Notes: generated by a model not told the origin, from the sequence alone. A stretch of DNA of 21,548 nt from RYN-431 sp036388295 (GCA_036388295.1 DASVSC010000134.1:1-21548), one strand, 5' to 3'. Numbered from the stretch's first letter, positions 1 to 7,536 are shown. Numbers and translations are program-made.

Positions 1-142
1 ATAGTGAGCCGCCGGAACGCTTTGTTGGTGTTCAATGGGTGCCGTTGGGCGGGCACTGCCCGCCGTTTCCCGCCCGACGGCGGGCAGTGCCCGCCCTACG
101 GCACCCATTGAACACCAACAAAGCGTTCCGGCGGCTCACTAT
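1..142. repeat. Long near-perfect inverted repeat (66-bp arms)
   Basis: Bases 1-66 pair with 77-142 around a 10-base loop (67-76), with a single mismatch (position 46 opposite 97). The left arm may continue beyond the window start. The inner part (GGCGGGCAGTGCCCGCC and flanks, 78-100) is repeated at 14332-14354. It lies 15 bp beyond the aminotransferase stop codon, so on that transcript it would form a very stable hairpin. No U-run follows, so it is not a classic intrinsic terminator. Confidence 0.9.
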
Positions 143-157
143 GCAGTTCATCAAACT

Positions 158-1294
158 TCACGCCAGCGACAGCAGCACGTCGCAGCCTTTGGCCAGCTTT
201 TCGTCCGTCGTGGCGTAGCTGATGCGGAAGTGCGTGTCGCGCTTGGAAAAGACGTTGCCGGGGATGATCAGCACGTTGTGGGCGACCGCCTTTTCGACGA
301 ACTGCGTGGCCGTCAGGCCGGCGGGGGCTTTGGGGTAGACGTAGAACGCGCCACCGGGGCGGACGATTTCGAACTTCTCTTTCAGCCGGCCGTACACCAA
401 GTCGCGTTTGGCGGCGTAGGCGCGGACGTGGGCGGTCATGTCGACGTCCATGGCGACCAGGGCGGCGTCCTGGAACGGGCTAGGGGCGCAGACGAACGTG
501 TACTGCTGCAGCTTGGTCATCTGCGCGACGACCTCGGGTTGCCCGTACACGTAGCCGACGCGCCAGCCGGTCATCGCGTGGCTTTTGGAAAAGCCGCGCA
601 GCACGACGGTGTTCTCGTAGAGCGACAACGGCGAATACAGCGGGCGGCCGGCGGCTGGCGGCTGGCGGCTGGCGTCGTACAGGAACGGCTCGTAAATCTC
701 GTCGCTGAGGATCAGCAGGCCGTGCTTTTTCGCGACGTCGACGGCGGCGCGAATTTCGTCCGGGCTCATCACGACGCCGGTCGGGTTGCTCGGGCTGTTG
801 AGGATCAGCATTTTCGTCTTGGCCGTCACGGCGGCGTCGACTTTGTCGGCCGGGAAGCGGAAGTCGGGGTGGCTGTCGACCACGACCGCCACGCCGCCGA
901 CCATGGCCAGCAGGTGCTTGTACATGACGAAGTACGGGTCAAGGAAGATGACTTCGTCGCCCGGGTTCACCGTCGCCAGGATGGCCAGCAGCAGCGCGCC
1001 GCTGACGCCGCTGGTGATCAGCACGTCGCCGACGTCGCGGCCGTATTCCTGGGTCAAGTCCGCACGCAGGCGCTCGCGGAGCGGGGCGATGCCCTGCGTG
1101 GGCGTGTAGCGGTTGTGGCCGTCGTCGATGGCTTTGTGGGCGGCGGCTTTGATGACGTCGGGGACGTCGAAGTCGGGCAGACCGATCGACAGGTTGATCG
1201 GGTCGGCCATTTTAGCGGCCAGGTCGAAGACCCGGCGGATGCCGCTGGCGTCGACGCTGTGGGCACGGTCGGCGATGAAGGGGCGGGTGGGCAT
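158..1294 (-). CDS. Class I/II PLP-dependent aminotransferase (aspartate aminotransferase-like)
   Basis: This is a 378-aa cytoplasmic fold-type I aminotransferase that would transfer an amino group between an amino acid and a 2-oxoacid through pyridoxal phosphate. Seen in the sequence: the SPSNPTG motif with Asn170, LSDEIY with Asp198 that contacts the pyridine nitrogen, the Schiff-base lysine Lys237 in RGFSKSHAMTGWRVGY, and the carboxylate-binding arginine Arg357 in HFRISY. The length is normal for the family. The ATG at 1294 starts just before the conserved N-terminal segment, and no clear Shine-Dalgarno sequence precedes it. An insertion of about seven residues (near 209-216) is encoded by a triplicated heptamer. 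The gene is separated from the upstream small basic protein gene by a terminator, so it is probably transcribed alone. The substrate (aspartate, aromatic or other) cannot be fixed from sequence alone. Confidence 0.93.
   Translation of the reverse strand: MPTRPFIADRAHSVDASGIRRVFDLAAKMADPINLSIGLPDFDVPDVIKAAAHKAIDDGHNRYTPTQGIAPLRERLRADLTQEYGRDVGDVLITSGVSGALLLAILATVNPGDEVIFLDPYFVMYKHLLAMVGGVAVVVDSHPDFRFPADKVDAAVTAKTKMLILNSPSNPTGVVMSPDEIRAAVDVAKKHGLLILSDEIYEPFLYDASRQPPAAGRPLYSPLSLYENTVVLRGFSKSHAMTGWRVGYVYGQPEVVAQMTKLQQYTFVCAPSPFQDAALVAMDVDMTAHVRAYAAKRDLVYGRLKEKFEIVRPGGAFYVYPKAPAGLTATQFVEKAVAHNVLIIPGNVFSKRDTHFRISYATTDEKLAKGCDVLLSLA
650..674. repeat. Tandem heptamer GGCGGCT x3 plus partial inside aminotransferase
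   Basis: Three exact direct copies of GGCGGCT (650-656, 657-663, 664-670) are followed by GGCG. The 21-bp block keeps the reading frame and codes for part of the ASRQPPAAGR loop of the aminotransferase. Slippage in units other than three copies would shift the frame. Confidence 0.85.
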
Positions 1295-1317
1295 GGCGGT
1301 GGCTCGGTGAGGGCGTG

Positions 1318-1345
1318 AAAAAACAGGGCCGCTGAGGCGGCCCTG
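1318..1345 (-). terminator. Rho-independent terminator of the small basic protein gene
   Basis: Read on the minus strand, a 9-bp perfect GC-rich stem (CAGGGCCGC / GCGGCCCTG, 1337-1345 with 1324-1332) and a 4-base loop are followed by six T (1323 to 1318). It lies 30 bp downstream of the small basic protein stop codon and upstream of the aminotransferase start, so it separates the two units. Confidence 0.85.
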
Positions 1346-1374
1346 CCGTGAATCGTATTCGACGAACCGATCGA

Positions 1375-1719
1375 TTACTTCTTCGCAGCGCCCTTGGCAC
1401 CCGGGGCGGCCTTGCCGGCGGCGGCTTTGGCGGCCGGAGCGGCTTTGCCTGCGGCGGCCTTGCCACCGGCGGCTTTGCCACCCGCAGCTTTGCCACCCGC
1501 GGCCTTGCCGGCGGGGGCGGCGGCGGCGTCGCCTTCTTCCTTCTTGGGCTTACCGCCGACGACCAGCTTGCGGTTGCCGACCTTGGGCAGGCCGAACACG
1601 TTCTTGCTTTCGTCCCACTTGCCCTGGGTGCCGAGGCGCTCGAGGCGCTCGCCACGGGTCAACACGTTGCGGTGACGTACCAGCGAACTGGCGCTCTTCA
1701 GGCTCGGATCCATCGACAT
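1375..1719 (-). CDS. Planctomycete small basic protein with Ala/Gly/Lys-rich tail
   Basis: This 114-aa basic protein has an N-terminal core MSMDPSLKSASSLVRHRN continuing through LTRGERLERL, FGLPKVGNRKLVVGGKPKK. That matches the small basic protein family of Planctomycetes/Verrucomicrobia/Chlamydiae (the TIGR04137 type), which has been suggested to be ribosome-associated; that role is family knowledge and not shown here. The core is about 65 residues. The remaining ~48 residues are a low-complexity tail of KAAGG and KAAAG repeats that resembles histone H1-like tails. The ATG at 1719 is preferred over the longer open frame because AAGAGGTG (1724-1731) lies at correct spacing and family members begin at this point. 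A promoter (1751-1779) and a terminator (1318-1345) frame it as a single-gene unit, consistent with strong expression. Confidence 0.88.
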   Translation of the reverse strand: MSMDPSLKSASSLVRHRNVLTRGERLERLGTQGKWDESKNVFGLPKVGNRKLVVGGKPKKEEGDAAAAPAGKAAGGKAAGGKAAGGKAAAGKAAPAAKAAAGKAAPGAKGAAKK

Positions 1720-1750
1720 CAAACACCTCTTGCGAAATTGCGAGCCACGC

Positions 1751-1779
1751 AATGTAGCGAAAGCCGGCCGAACGATCAA
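1751..1779 (-). promoter_or_regulatory. Sigma-70-like promoter for the small basic protein gene
   Basis: On the minus strand TTGATC (1779-1774) and TACATT (1756-1751) are separated by 17 bp, each matching four of six consensus bases. The predicted leader is about 25 nt and includes the Shine-Dalgarno sequence. Reading-by-eye prediction only. Confidence 0.5.
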
Positions 1780-1831
1780 CCCCGCTCGCGTGCGTAGCGG
1801 CCGAAGACCGGCGAAACGCAGAAGAAAATAC

Positions 1832-1861
1832 TTGTCTTGTGGTGTCGCAAACCGCTATATT
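1832..1861 (+). promoter_or_regulatory. Sigma-70-like promoter for the dockerin peptidase gene
   Basis: TTGTCT (1832-1837) and TATATT (1856-1861) lie 18 bp apart in a locally AT-rich patch of a GC-rich region, about 70 bp upstream of the peptidase ATG. The 1720-1932 gap otherwise holds only the divergent promoter of the small basic protein gene and a GAAGGGA ribosome-binding site (1916-1922). Confidence 0.45.
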
Positions 1862-1932
1862 CTGCCCGCCGCTGCGCGGCCCGGGCTTGAACCGCCCGCC
1901 TGCCTTTAATCTCTTGAAGGGACTCGATTTAA

Positions 1933-4900
1933 ATGCCGGAACGTTTGCCGCGGCGGGGCCGCTTGTTGTTGACTGGCTGCGCCCAGAATATTTCCACTGT
2001 GGAGCCCCTTGAAACGCGCCGGCTGATGTCGGTGGCGACGCCGAAACTCGGCGACGCGCTCAGCTTTTTGGCCAGCGATTTCTCCACCCGGCCGATCGCG
2101 CACCAGTCGCGGGCCGTTTACCGCAACCAGCCGTACACGCTGGCGGCCGGGCAGCCGGATAAGGGGCTGATCCGAACCCACGGCGACAGCGTGCTGGTCA
2201 AGGCCGTGTCGAAGGTGGGCGGCACCTCGGGCTTGGCCGAACAGCTGACGTCCGTCGGCGGCACGGTGCAGGCGCGGTTCGGCCGGGTGGTGACGGCGTC
2301 GGTGCCGGTGTCGGCGCTCACGAAAATCGATTCGCTGTCGTACCTGAGCTTCGCCGACCCGTCGTACCGGCCGTTCACCAAGGCCGGCAAAACGGAAAAC
2401 TATGCCGTGCAGGCGATGAACGCGGCGGAGGGGTCCAAGCAGTTCGCGGTCGACGGCACCGGCGTGACCGTCGGCATCCTGTCCGACAGCTACAACAACC
2501 TTAGCGGCGCCGCGGCCGGCGTCGCCAGCGGCGATCTGCCATCGAACGTCAACGTCGTGCGCGACCTTCGCGCCAGCGACGGTCAAGGCACCGGCAGCGA
2601 TGAAGGCCGGGGCATGGCCGAACTGGTTCACGACGTCGCGCCCGGGGCGGGCATCGCATTCGCCAGCGCTTTCCTGGGCGAGCCGGCGTTTGCCGAGTCG
2701 ATCCTCACGCTCGCCAAGCCCGTCGCCAACGGCGGGGCCGGGGCGCAAGTCGTCGTCGACGACATCGGCTACCTCGACGAACCGTTCTTCCAGGACGGCA
2801 TCGTCGCCCAGGCGGTCACGACCGCGGCGAACACCTACGGCACCAGCTACTTCTCCGCGGCCGGTAACAGCGGGCGCAACTCCTACGAAGCCAACTTCAG
2901 CGGCGTAAACGCGACTGCCAATGCCATCAGCACGATAGACGCCGAGGACTTCCCTAGTGCCGATCGCTCTACCACAGGCACATTCCAAGATTTTGATCCG
3001 AGCGCCACGTCAAACATTTACCAGCGAGTCACAATCCCGGCTGGGGCGTCATTCGATATCTCGTTCCAGTGGGACCAGCCGTTCCTGTCCGCCAGCACCG
3101 CCGCCGGCAGGTCCGCCGGCAGCGCCAGCAGCGTCGGCGTTTACCTGCTGAACTCTGCGAAAACCGGCGTGCTTGAGCATTCGTCCGAAAGTCAGGTCGG
3201 GCAGGACGCGGTCCAGATTCTGTCGTACGAAAACAGCGGCACCACGGCCGTCACGGCATACCTGGTCGCCAAGGTTCGCAGCGGGCCGACGCCGGGACGC
3301 ATCAAGTTCGTCGACTACGGCGACGACGGCAACGACGGCACGCCCATCACCGTGCAGTACGCCACCAACAGCGGCACCGCGGTCGGCCACGCGGTGGCAC
3401 CGGGCGGGCTGGGCGTGGGTGCCGCGCCGTACTACGCCACGCCGGCGTTCGAAGTCAGCCCGGCAGAGGCCGAATCGTTTTCGTCGGCCGGCGGCGTGCC
3501 GATTCTGTTCGCCCCGAACGGAACACGCTTGGCAACGCCGCAGTACCGCAATCAGCCGGCGATCGTCGCTCCGGACGGCGGGGCCACCACGTTCTTCGGC
3601 CAGCAGGACATCATCGATTATGTCCGCGACGGCCAATACCATTTCTACGGCACCAGCGCCGCCGCCCCGCACGCCGCCGCCGTCGCCGCGCTGCTGCTGC
3701 AGGCCAAGCCGTCACTGACTAATACGCAAGTTTATGCGGTGCTGCAGAACACCGCCGCCGACATGGGCCCGAGTGGCTTCGACTACGACACCGGCTACGG
3801 CCTGGTGCAGGCGGACGCGGCGCTGGCGTCGGTCGCCGGTTCCACGATCAGCGGCACCAGCTTCCGCGACATCAACAACAACGGCATCCGCGACGGCTCC
3901 GACTTCGGCCTGGCCGGCACGACCGTTTTTCTGGACGGCAATAACAACGGCCTGGTCGACAGCGGCACCACGACGCTGAGCAGCACAAGCGCCACCGCCA
4001 TCGCCGACGCGACGGCCACGAACAACGCGCCGTCGCGCACGACGTCGTCGATCACCAGCACCCTCACCGGTCGGGTGACGGGCGTGAAGGTGTCGATCAA
4101 CGTCTCGCACGCCCGCACTGGGCAGTTGGGTTTCACGCTGGTCGCCCCGTCGGGCACGCGTATCCCGCTGCTGGACAACCTCGGCGGCGTCGGGGCGGCG
4201 GGCACGGGGCTGAATGTCACCCTCAGTGACGCCGCGTCGGTTTATATCGACTCGCTCGGCGCGGCGAGCGGCGTGCGCACCGGGACGTACGTCCCGCTCA
4301 CGCCGCTGGCGGCCGCGGTCAACGAAAACGCGGGCGGCACCTGGCAGATGGAGGCACGCGATTACCGCTCCGGCACCGTCGGCACGCTCAACAGCTGGTC
4401 GCTCGAACTCAGCTACGCCGACCCGACCCGAGTGACCGATTCGTCCGGCCACTACAGCTTCAATGCCCTCAGCCCGAGCGCGTTCTACGGCACGTACCGC
4501 GTGCGCCAGACGACGCCGGCCGGCCTGACGCAGAGCGGCCCGGCGTCGGCTTACGACCTGACGCTGACGCGTGGTTCGACGAACACCGGCCGTGATTTCG
4601 GCAACTTCGCGCCGCTGTCGACGATCAGCAGCATTGTGCTCGACGACGGAACGATCCAGCGTTCGCGCGTGCGAAGCCTGACGCTGGTGTTCGACGGCAA
4701 CATCCCGGCGGCCAACATTGCCAGCGACGCGTTCACGCTGACGCAGACCAGCGGCACGATCGCGCCGTACACGGTTAACGTGGCGTCGGTGAACTTTGCC
4801 GCTGGAAAAACGACCGTGTCGCTGACCTTCAGCGGCAGCGGCGTGGTGGCCGGCTCTGTGAACAACGGGCGGTTTACGCTCGCGATCGACGGCAACAAGC

Positions 4901-5163
4901 TGACGGATTCGACGGGGCTGAAAGTCGACGCCGCCGGCACCGGCACGCCGGGCTCGATCCGCACCTACGACTTCTACCGGCTGTTCGGCGAAGTGACCGG
5001 CGACGCGCGGGTGACATTCGACGACTTCCTGAAGTTCCAGGTGGCGTTCAACACGACGCCCGCCAAGGCCGCGTACAACAGCGCCTTCGACTCGGACGGA
5101 AACCAGCAGATTAACTTCAACGATTTCCTGCCGTTCCAGGTGAACTTCAACCGGAAAGTGTAA
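1933..5163 (+). CDS. Secreted S8/S53-like serine peptidase with nested P-domain and dockerin-like C-terminus
   Basis: The 1076-aa protein is modular and probably exported. Residues 24-33 (EPLETRRLMS) resemble the LEPR-XLL N-terminal motif of large planctomycete surface proteins. The peptidase domain spans about 173-635: Asp185 in GILSDSYN, a Glu-rich segment at 223-234, AAGNSG with Asn312 as the likely oxyanion residue, and the nucleophile Ser575 in YGTSAAAPH. A non-peptidase insertion of ~230 residues lies between Asn312 and Ser575. At 638-680 an SdrD-B/Cna-B-like half domain (FRDINNNGIRDG) begins. It is interrupted by a proprotein-convertase P-domain-like segment (~700-828), then resumes at TDSSGHYSF. 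Residues 1017-1076 hold two EF-hand-like loops (EVTGDARVTFDD and DSDGNQQINFND) as in type I dockerins. GAAGGGA precedes the ATG by 10 bp. No typical signal peptide is visible. The substrate is unknown. Confidence 0.85.
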   Translation: MPERLPRRGRLLLTGCAQNISTVEPLETRRLMSVATPKLGDALSFLASDFSTRPIAHQSRAVYRNQPYTLAAGQPDKGLIRTHGDSVLVKAVSKVGGTSGLAEQLTSVGGTVQARFGRVVTASVPVSALTKIDSLSYLSFADPSYRPFTKAGKTENYAVQAMNAAEGSKQFAVDGTGVTVGILSDSYNNLSGAAAGVASGDLPSNVNVVRDLRASDGQGTGSDEGRGMAELVHDVAPGAGIAFASAFLGEPAFAESILTLAKPVANGGAGAQVVVDDIGYLDEPFFQDGIVAQAVTTAANTYGTSYFSAAGNSGRNSYEANFSGVNATANAISTIDAEDFPSADRSTTGTFQDFDPSATSNIYQRVTIPAGASFDISFQWDQPFLSASTAAGRSAGSASSVGVYLLNSAKTGVLEHSSESQVGQDAVQILSYENSGTTAVTAYLVAKVRSGPTPGRIKFVDYGDDGNDGTPITVQYATNSGTAVGHAVAPGGLGVGAAPYYATPAFEVSPAEAESFSSAGGVPILFAPNGTRLATPQYRNQPAIVAPDGGATTFFGQQDIIDYVRDGQYHFYGTSAAAPHAAAVAALLLQAKPSLTNTQVYAVLQNTAADMGPSGFDYDTGYGLVQADAALASVAGSTISGTSFRDINNNGIRDGSDFGLAGTTVFLDGNNNGLVDSGTTTLSSTSATAIADATATNNAPSRTTSSITSTLTGRVTGVKVSINVSHARTGQLGFTLVAPSGTRIPLLDNLGGVGAAGTGLNVTLSDAASVYIDSLGAASGVRTGTYVPLTPLAAAVNENAGGTWQMEARDYRSGTVGTLNSWSLELSYADPTRVTDSSGHYSFNALSPSAFYGTYRVRQTTPAGLTQSGPASAYDLTLTRGSTNTGRDFGNFAPLSTISSIVLDDGTIQRSRVRSLTLVFDGNIPAANIASDAFTLTQTSGTIAPYTVNVASVNFAAGKTTVSLTFSGSGVVAGSVNNGRFTLAIDGNKLTDSTGLKVDAAGTGTPGSIRTYDFYRLFGEVTGDARVTFDDFLKFQVAFNTTPAKAAYNSAFDSDGNQQINFNDFLPFQVNFNRKV

Positions 5164-5206
5164 GTATAAGTAGTCGTAGGGTGGAACGAATCTCACCGTG
5201 CTCACT

Positions 5207-6127
5207 TCAGCCGCGCGGGTGGAATCGCTTGTGCACGTCGCGCAGGCGTTTGCCGTCGACGTGGGTGTAGATTTGCGTGGTCGTCACGTCGCTGTGGCCG
5301 AGCAGTTCCTGGACGACGCGCAAATCGGCGCCGCCGCTGATCAGGTGCGTGGCGAAGCAGTGGCGCAGCACGTGCGTCGTCACAAACTTGTCGATGCCTG
5401 CCTTCGCGGCGTACTTTTTGACCAGGTACCACAGGCCGATGCGTTCGAGCGGCTTTCCGGCGCGGGAGAGGAACAGCAGATCGCTGTGGCCGCGGAGCAG
5501 CAGCGGGCGGGTTTCCTGCAGGTAGCGCGCAATGGCATCGACGGCCGCCCGGCCCATGGGGATGACGCGCTCTTTCGACCCCTTGCCGAACACGCGCACC
5601 GCGCCGACGCTCAGGTTCGTGTCCCGCACCGTTAGCGTGCACAGTTCGGTGGCCCGCAGGCCGCTGGCGTAGAGCAGTTCCAGGATCGCCACGTCGCGCG
5701 TGAACAAACGGTGCTCCGGGTCCGGGGCGGCGATAAGGCTGGCGACCACACTTTCGCTCAGCACGTGCGGCAAATCGTGCTCGGGCTTGGGCCGTTCCAA
5801 TTGGTCGAGAACGGCCTTGCGGTCGTGGCCGATCACTTCGCAGTATTTGAGGTACGTGCGAATGGCGGCCAGGCGACGGGCGACTGTTTTGGTCGATTGG
5901 CCCGCTTTGCTCTGGGCCTGCAGGTAGAGCCGGAAATCGTCCGCGTTCGCGTCCGCTAAGCTCTTGGCCTGCTTGCTTAAGTGATCGCCCAGGTCGGCCA
6001 AATCGCGGCGGTAGGCGTCAATGCTGTTGCGCGCCAGGCCCCGTTCGGTCTGCAGGTAGACCAGCAGCGGACGGACTTCAGCCGGCGTAGGCTTGGCCGC
6101 CGACCGTGATTGGGATAACCGGGGCAT
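5207..6127 (-). CDS. xerD: Tyrosine recombinase XerD
   Basis: The 306-aa enzyme would act with XerC at dif to resolve chromosome dimers before division. An N-terminal SAM-like core-binding domain (about 15-100) is followed by the catalytic domain. All six catalytic residues are visible and keep the exact spacing of Escherichia coli XerD: Arg158 (SGLRATEL), Lys182 (FGKGSKERVIP), His252 and Arg255 (HVLRH), His278 (LLGHSD) and nucleophile Tyr287 (TQIYTHV). The length is standard. The ATG at 6127 lies inside the end of the 75-aa Cys-rich gene, so the two are probably co-translated. XerC cannot be ruled out by sequence alone, but no integron- or phage-type features are present. Confidence 0.9.
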   Translation of the reverse strand: MPRLSQSRSAAKPTPAEVRPLLVYLQTERGLARNSIDAYRRDLADLGDHLSKQAKSLADANADDFRLYLQAQSKAGQSTKTVARRLAAIRTYLKYCEVIGHDRKAVLDQLERPKPEHDLPHVLSESVVASLIAAPDPEHRLFTRDVAILELLYASGLRATELCTLTVRDTNLSVGAVRVFGKGSKERVIPMGRAAVDAIARYLQETRPLLLRGHSDLLFLSRAGKPLERIGLWYLVKKYAAKAGIDKFVTTHVLRHCFATHLISGGADLRVVQELLGHSDVTTTQIYTHVDGKRLRDVHKRFHPRG

Positions 6128-6305
6128 GCTGGGCCTGAATCTGCCGCACGCGGCGTTCGACGAGCAGCTCGAGATACGTCGGGCATGCCTTGTACTGATC
6201 GAAACAATACCGGAACGCGTGTTGAAGGTGCGTGACCTGGAAATGGTCGGCGCAGCGGTCGTCTTCGCGGTTCAGGAACGGGCAATGTGGGTCTGTGCAC
6301 GGCAT
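6078..6305 (-). CDS. Small Cys-rich conserved hypothetical protein
   Basis: The 75-aa protein begins MPCTDPHCPFLNRED and contains RCADHF, HAFRYCFDQYKACPTYLELL and a basic helix LLVERRVRQ. Five cysteines (3, 8, 18, 34, 41) and nearby histidines (7, 21, 26, 29) suggest a structural metal site, probably zinc; this is inference. I associate the CPFLNR...RC...YCF...CP.YLELL pattern with short planctomycete proteins of unknown function, from memory only. The ATG at 6305 is chosen because the Cys-rich part starts there; a longer open frame upstream runs into the 6381-6488 repeat. It overlaps xerD by 50 bp, implying coupling with it. No clear Shine-Dalgarno sequence is present. Confidence 0.7.
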   Translation of the reverse strand: MPCTDPHCPFLNREDDRCADHFQVTHLQHAFRYCFDQYKACPTYLELLVERRVRQIQAQHAPVIPITVGGQAYAG

Positions 6306-6380
6306 AGGTTTGACCAATAAAGTTATCGGCGCGGCCGGGCGGCGGACGCCAACTTTTTTGAGTCTGTTTCGGCCGCGGTC

Positions 6381-6488
6381 GACCGGTTGAACAGTTGATG
6401 GGTTGATCAGTGGCACATAGGCGTCGGTTGAGCGTAAAGTGGCCACGGATCAACCCATCAACCCATCAACCCATCAACGGATCAACCC
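6381..6488. repeat. Octamer-based inverted repeat, copy A
   Basis: The left arm (6381-6414) reads TTGA..TTGATGGGTTGATC; the right arm (6439-6488) contains five consecutive 8-bp units ATCAACCC or ATCAACGG (6449-6488). The two arms pair with several mismatches, flanking the GTGGC/GCCAC junction seen in copies B and C. It fills most of the 190-bp gap between the Cys-rich gene and the aldo/keto reductase, ending 7 bp before the reductase ATG. Confidence 0.85.
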
Positions 6489-6495
6489 AACTCCC

Positions 6496-7536
6496 ATGCC
6501 CTACACCGCCGCTGACAAGCGTTACGACGTTCCCGCCGACTGGTTCCGCCGCTGCGGGGCCAGCGGGCTGCTGTTGCCGGCGATCAGCCTGGGGTGCTGG
6601 CACAACTTCGGCGGCGTCGGCACCGACTCGGGCCGGCATACGAACGAGGCGGATTTCCACGAGAACTGCCGGCAGATGCTCTTCACGGCGTTCGACCACG
6701 GCATCACACACTTCGATCTGGCGAACAATTACGGCCCGCCGCCCGGTTCGGCCGAGAGCCGGGTCGGCCGCATCCTGAAGGAAGATTTGGCCGCCCATCG
6801 CGACGAGCTGATCATCAGCAGCAAGGCCGGCTACGGCATGTGGGCCGGCCCGTACGGCGACTGGGGCAGCCGCAAGTACCTGATCGCGTCATGCGATCAG
6901 TCGCTCAATCGCATGGGCCTCGAATACTTCGACATTTTCTACAGCCACCGGCCCGACCCGAAGACGCCGTTGGAGGAAACGCTGTTCGCCCTCGACACCA
7001 TCGTGCGGCAGGGCAAGGCGCTCTACGCGGGCCTGAGCAATTACAGCGGGGCGACCACCAGCGACGTCGCCCGCCTGTGCGATCTGCACGGCTGGGCCAA
7101 GCCGATCATTCACCAGCCGCGTTACAGCATGTTCAGCCGGTGGGTGGAAAAAGAACTGCTGCCGAACACGGACCGGGCCGGAATGGGGACGATCGCCTTT
7201 ACGCCCTTAGCGCAGGGCCTGCTGACGGACAAATATTTGGGCGGCGTGCCCGCCGACAGCCGGGCGAAGCAGCCGTCGGGTTTCCTGAAAGAAGAAGCCA
7301 TCAGCGAAACCGTGATGGCCCGCATCCACAAGCTGGCCGCCATGGCCAAGATCCGCGGGCAGTCGTTGGCGCAGATGGCGCTGGCTTGGACGCTGCGGCC
7401 GCAAGGACTGGCGGGCATCACCAGCGCCCTCATCGGCGCGTCGCGGCCGAGCCAGATCGTCGAGAACGTGAAGTACCGGGATAACACGGCGTTTTCAGAC
7501 GATGAGTTGAAGCAGATCGAAACGATCTTGGCGTAA
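6496..7536 (+). CDS. yghZ: Aldo/keto reductase, YghZ (L-glyceraldehyde 3-phosphate reductase) type
   Basis: This NADPH-dependent aldo/keto reductase has 346 aa, as I recall for Escherichia coli YghZ/Gpr, and resembles it closely: SLGCWHNFGG, ITHFDLANNYGPPPGSAE, ELIISSKAGYGMW, FDIFYSHRPD, AFTPLAQGLLTDKYL and SALIGASRPSQI. The catalytic tetrad is Asp74, Tyr79, Lys110 and His141. The family detoxifies L-glyceraldehyde 3-phosphate and related aldehydes. The ATG at 6496 is chosen over an in-frame GTG at 6439 because the intervening codons are translated octamer repeat and the family begins near this ATG. There is no Shine-Dalgarno sequence; the repeat forms the leader. A large hairpin follows the stop by 4 bp. 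Confidence 0.92.
   Translation: MPYTAADKRYDVPADWFRRCGASGLLLPAISLGCWHNFGGVGTDSGRHTNEADFHENCRQMLFTAFDHGITHFDLANNYGPPPGSAESRVGRILKEDLAAHRDELIISSKAGYGMWAGPYGDWGSRKYLIASCDQSLNRMGLEYFDIFYSHRPDPKTPLEETLFALDTIVRQGKALYAGLSNYSGATTSDVARLCDLHGWAKPIIHQPRYSMFSRWVEKELLPNTDRAGMGTIAFTPLAQGLLTDKYLGGVPADSRAKQPSGFLKEEAISETVMARIHKLAAMAKIRGQSLAQMALAWTLRPQGLAGITSALIGASRPSQIVENVKYRDNTAFSDDELKQIETILA

Noticed and set aside
1933..2020. Lipoprotein signal in the peptidase N-terminus (LLLTGCAQ)
   Set aside because: The hydrophobic stretch is only about four residues, too short for a signal peptide. The following EPLETRRLMS motif explains the N-terminus better.
3712..5205. Long minus-strand open frame (497 codons) opposite the dockerin peptidase
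   Set aside because: It is Arg/Val-rich with no recognisable motif, and is the antisense shadow of a clear coding gene in GC-rich DNA. Similar shadows oppose the aminotransferase, the LptC-like gene and pssA.
5207..6127. Mobile-element integrase
   Set aside because: Catalytic spacing is identical to XerD, and there is no attachment site, cargo, tRNA or phage gene nearby.
6449..6488. CRISPR-like array
   Set aside because: The repeat unit is 8 bp with no spacers and no cas genes nearby.
6439..6495. N-terminal extension of the aldo/keto reductase from GTG 6439
   Set aside because: The extra codons translate the octamer repeat (repeated INPSTHQ-like residues), and homologues begin near the ATG at 6496.
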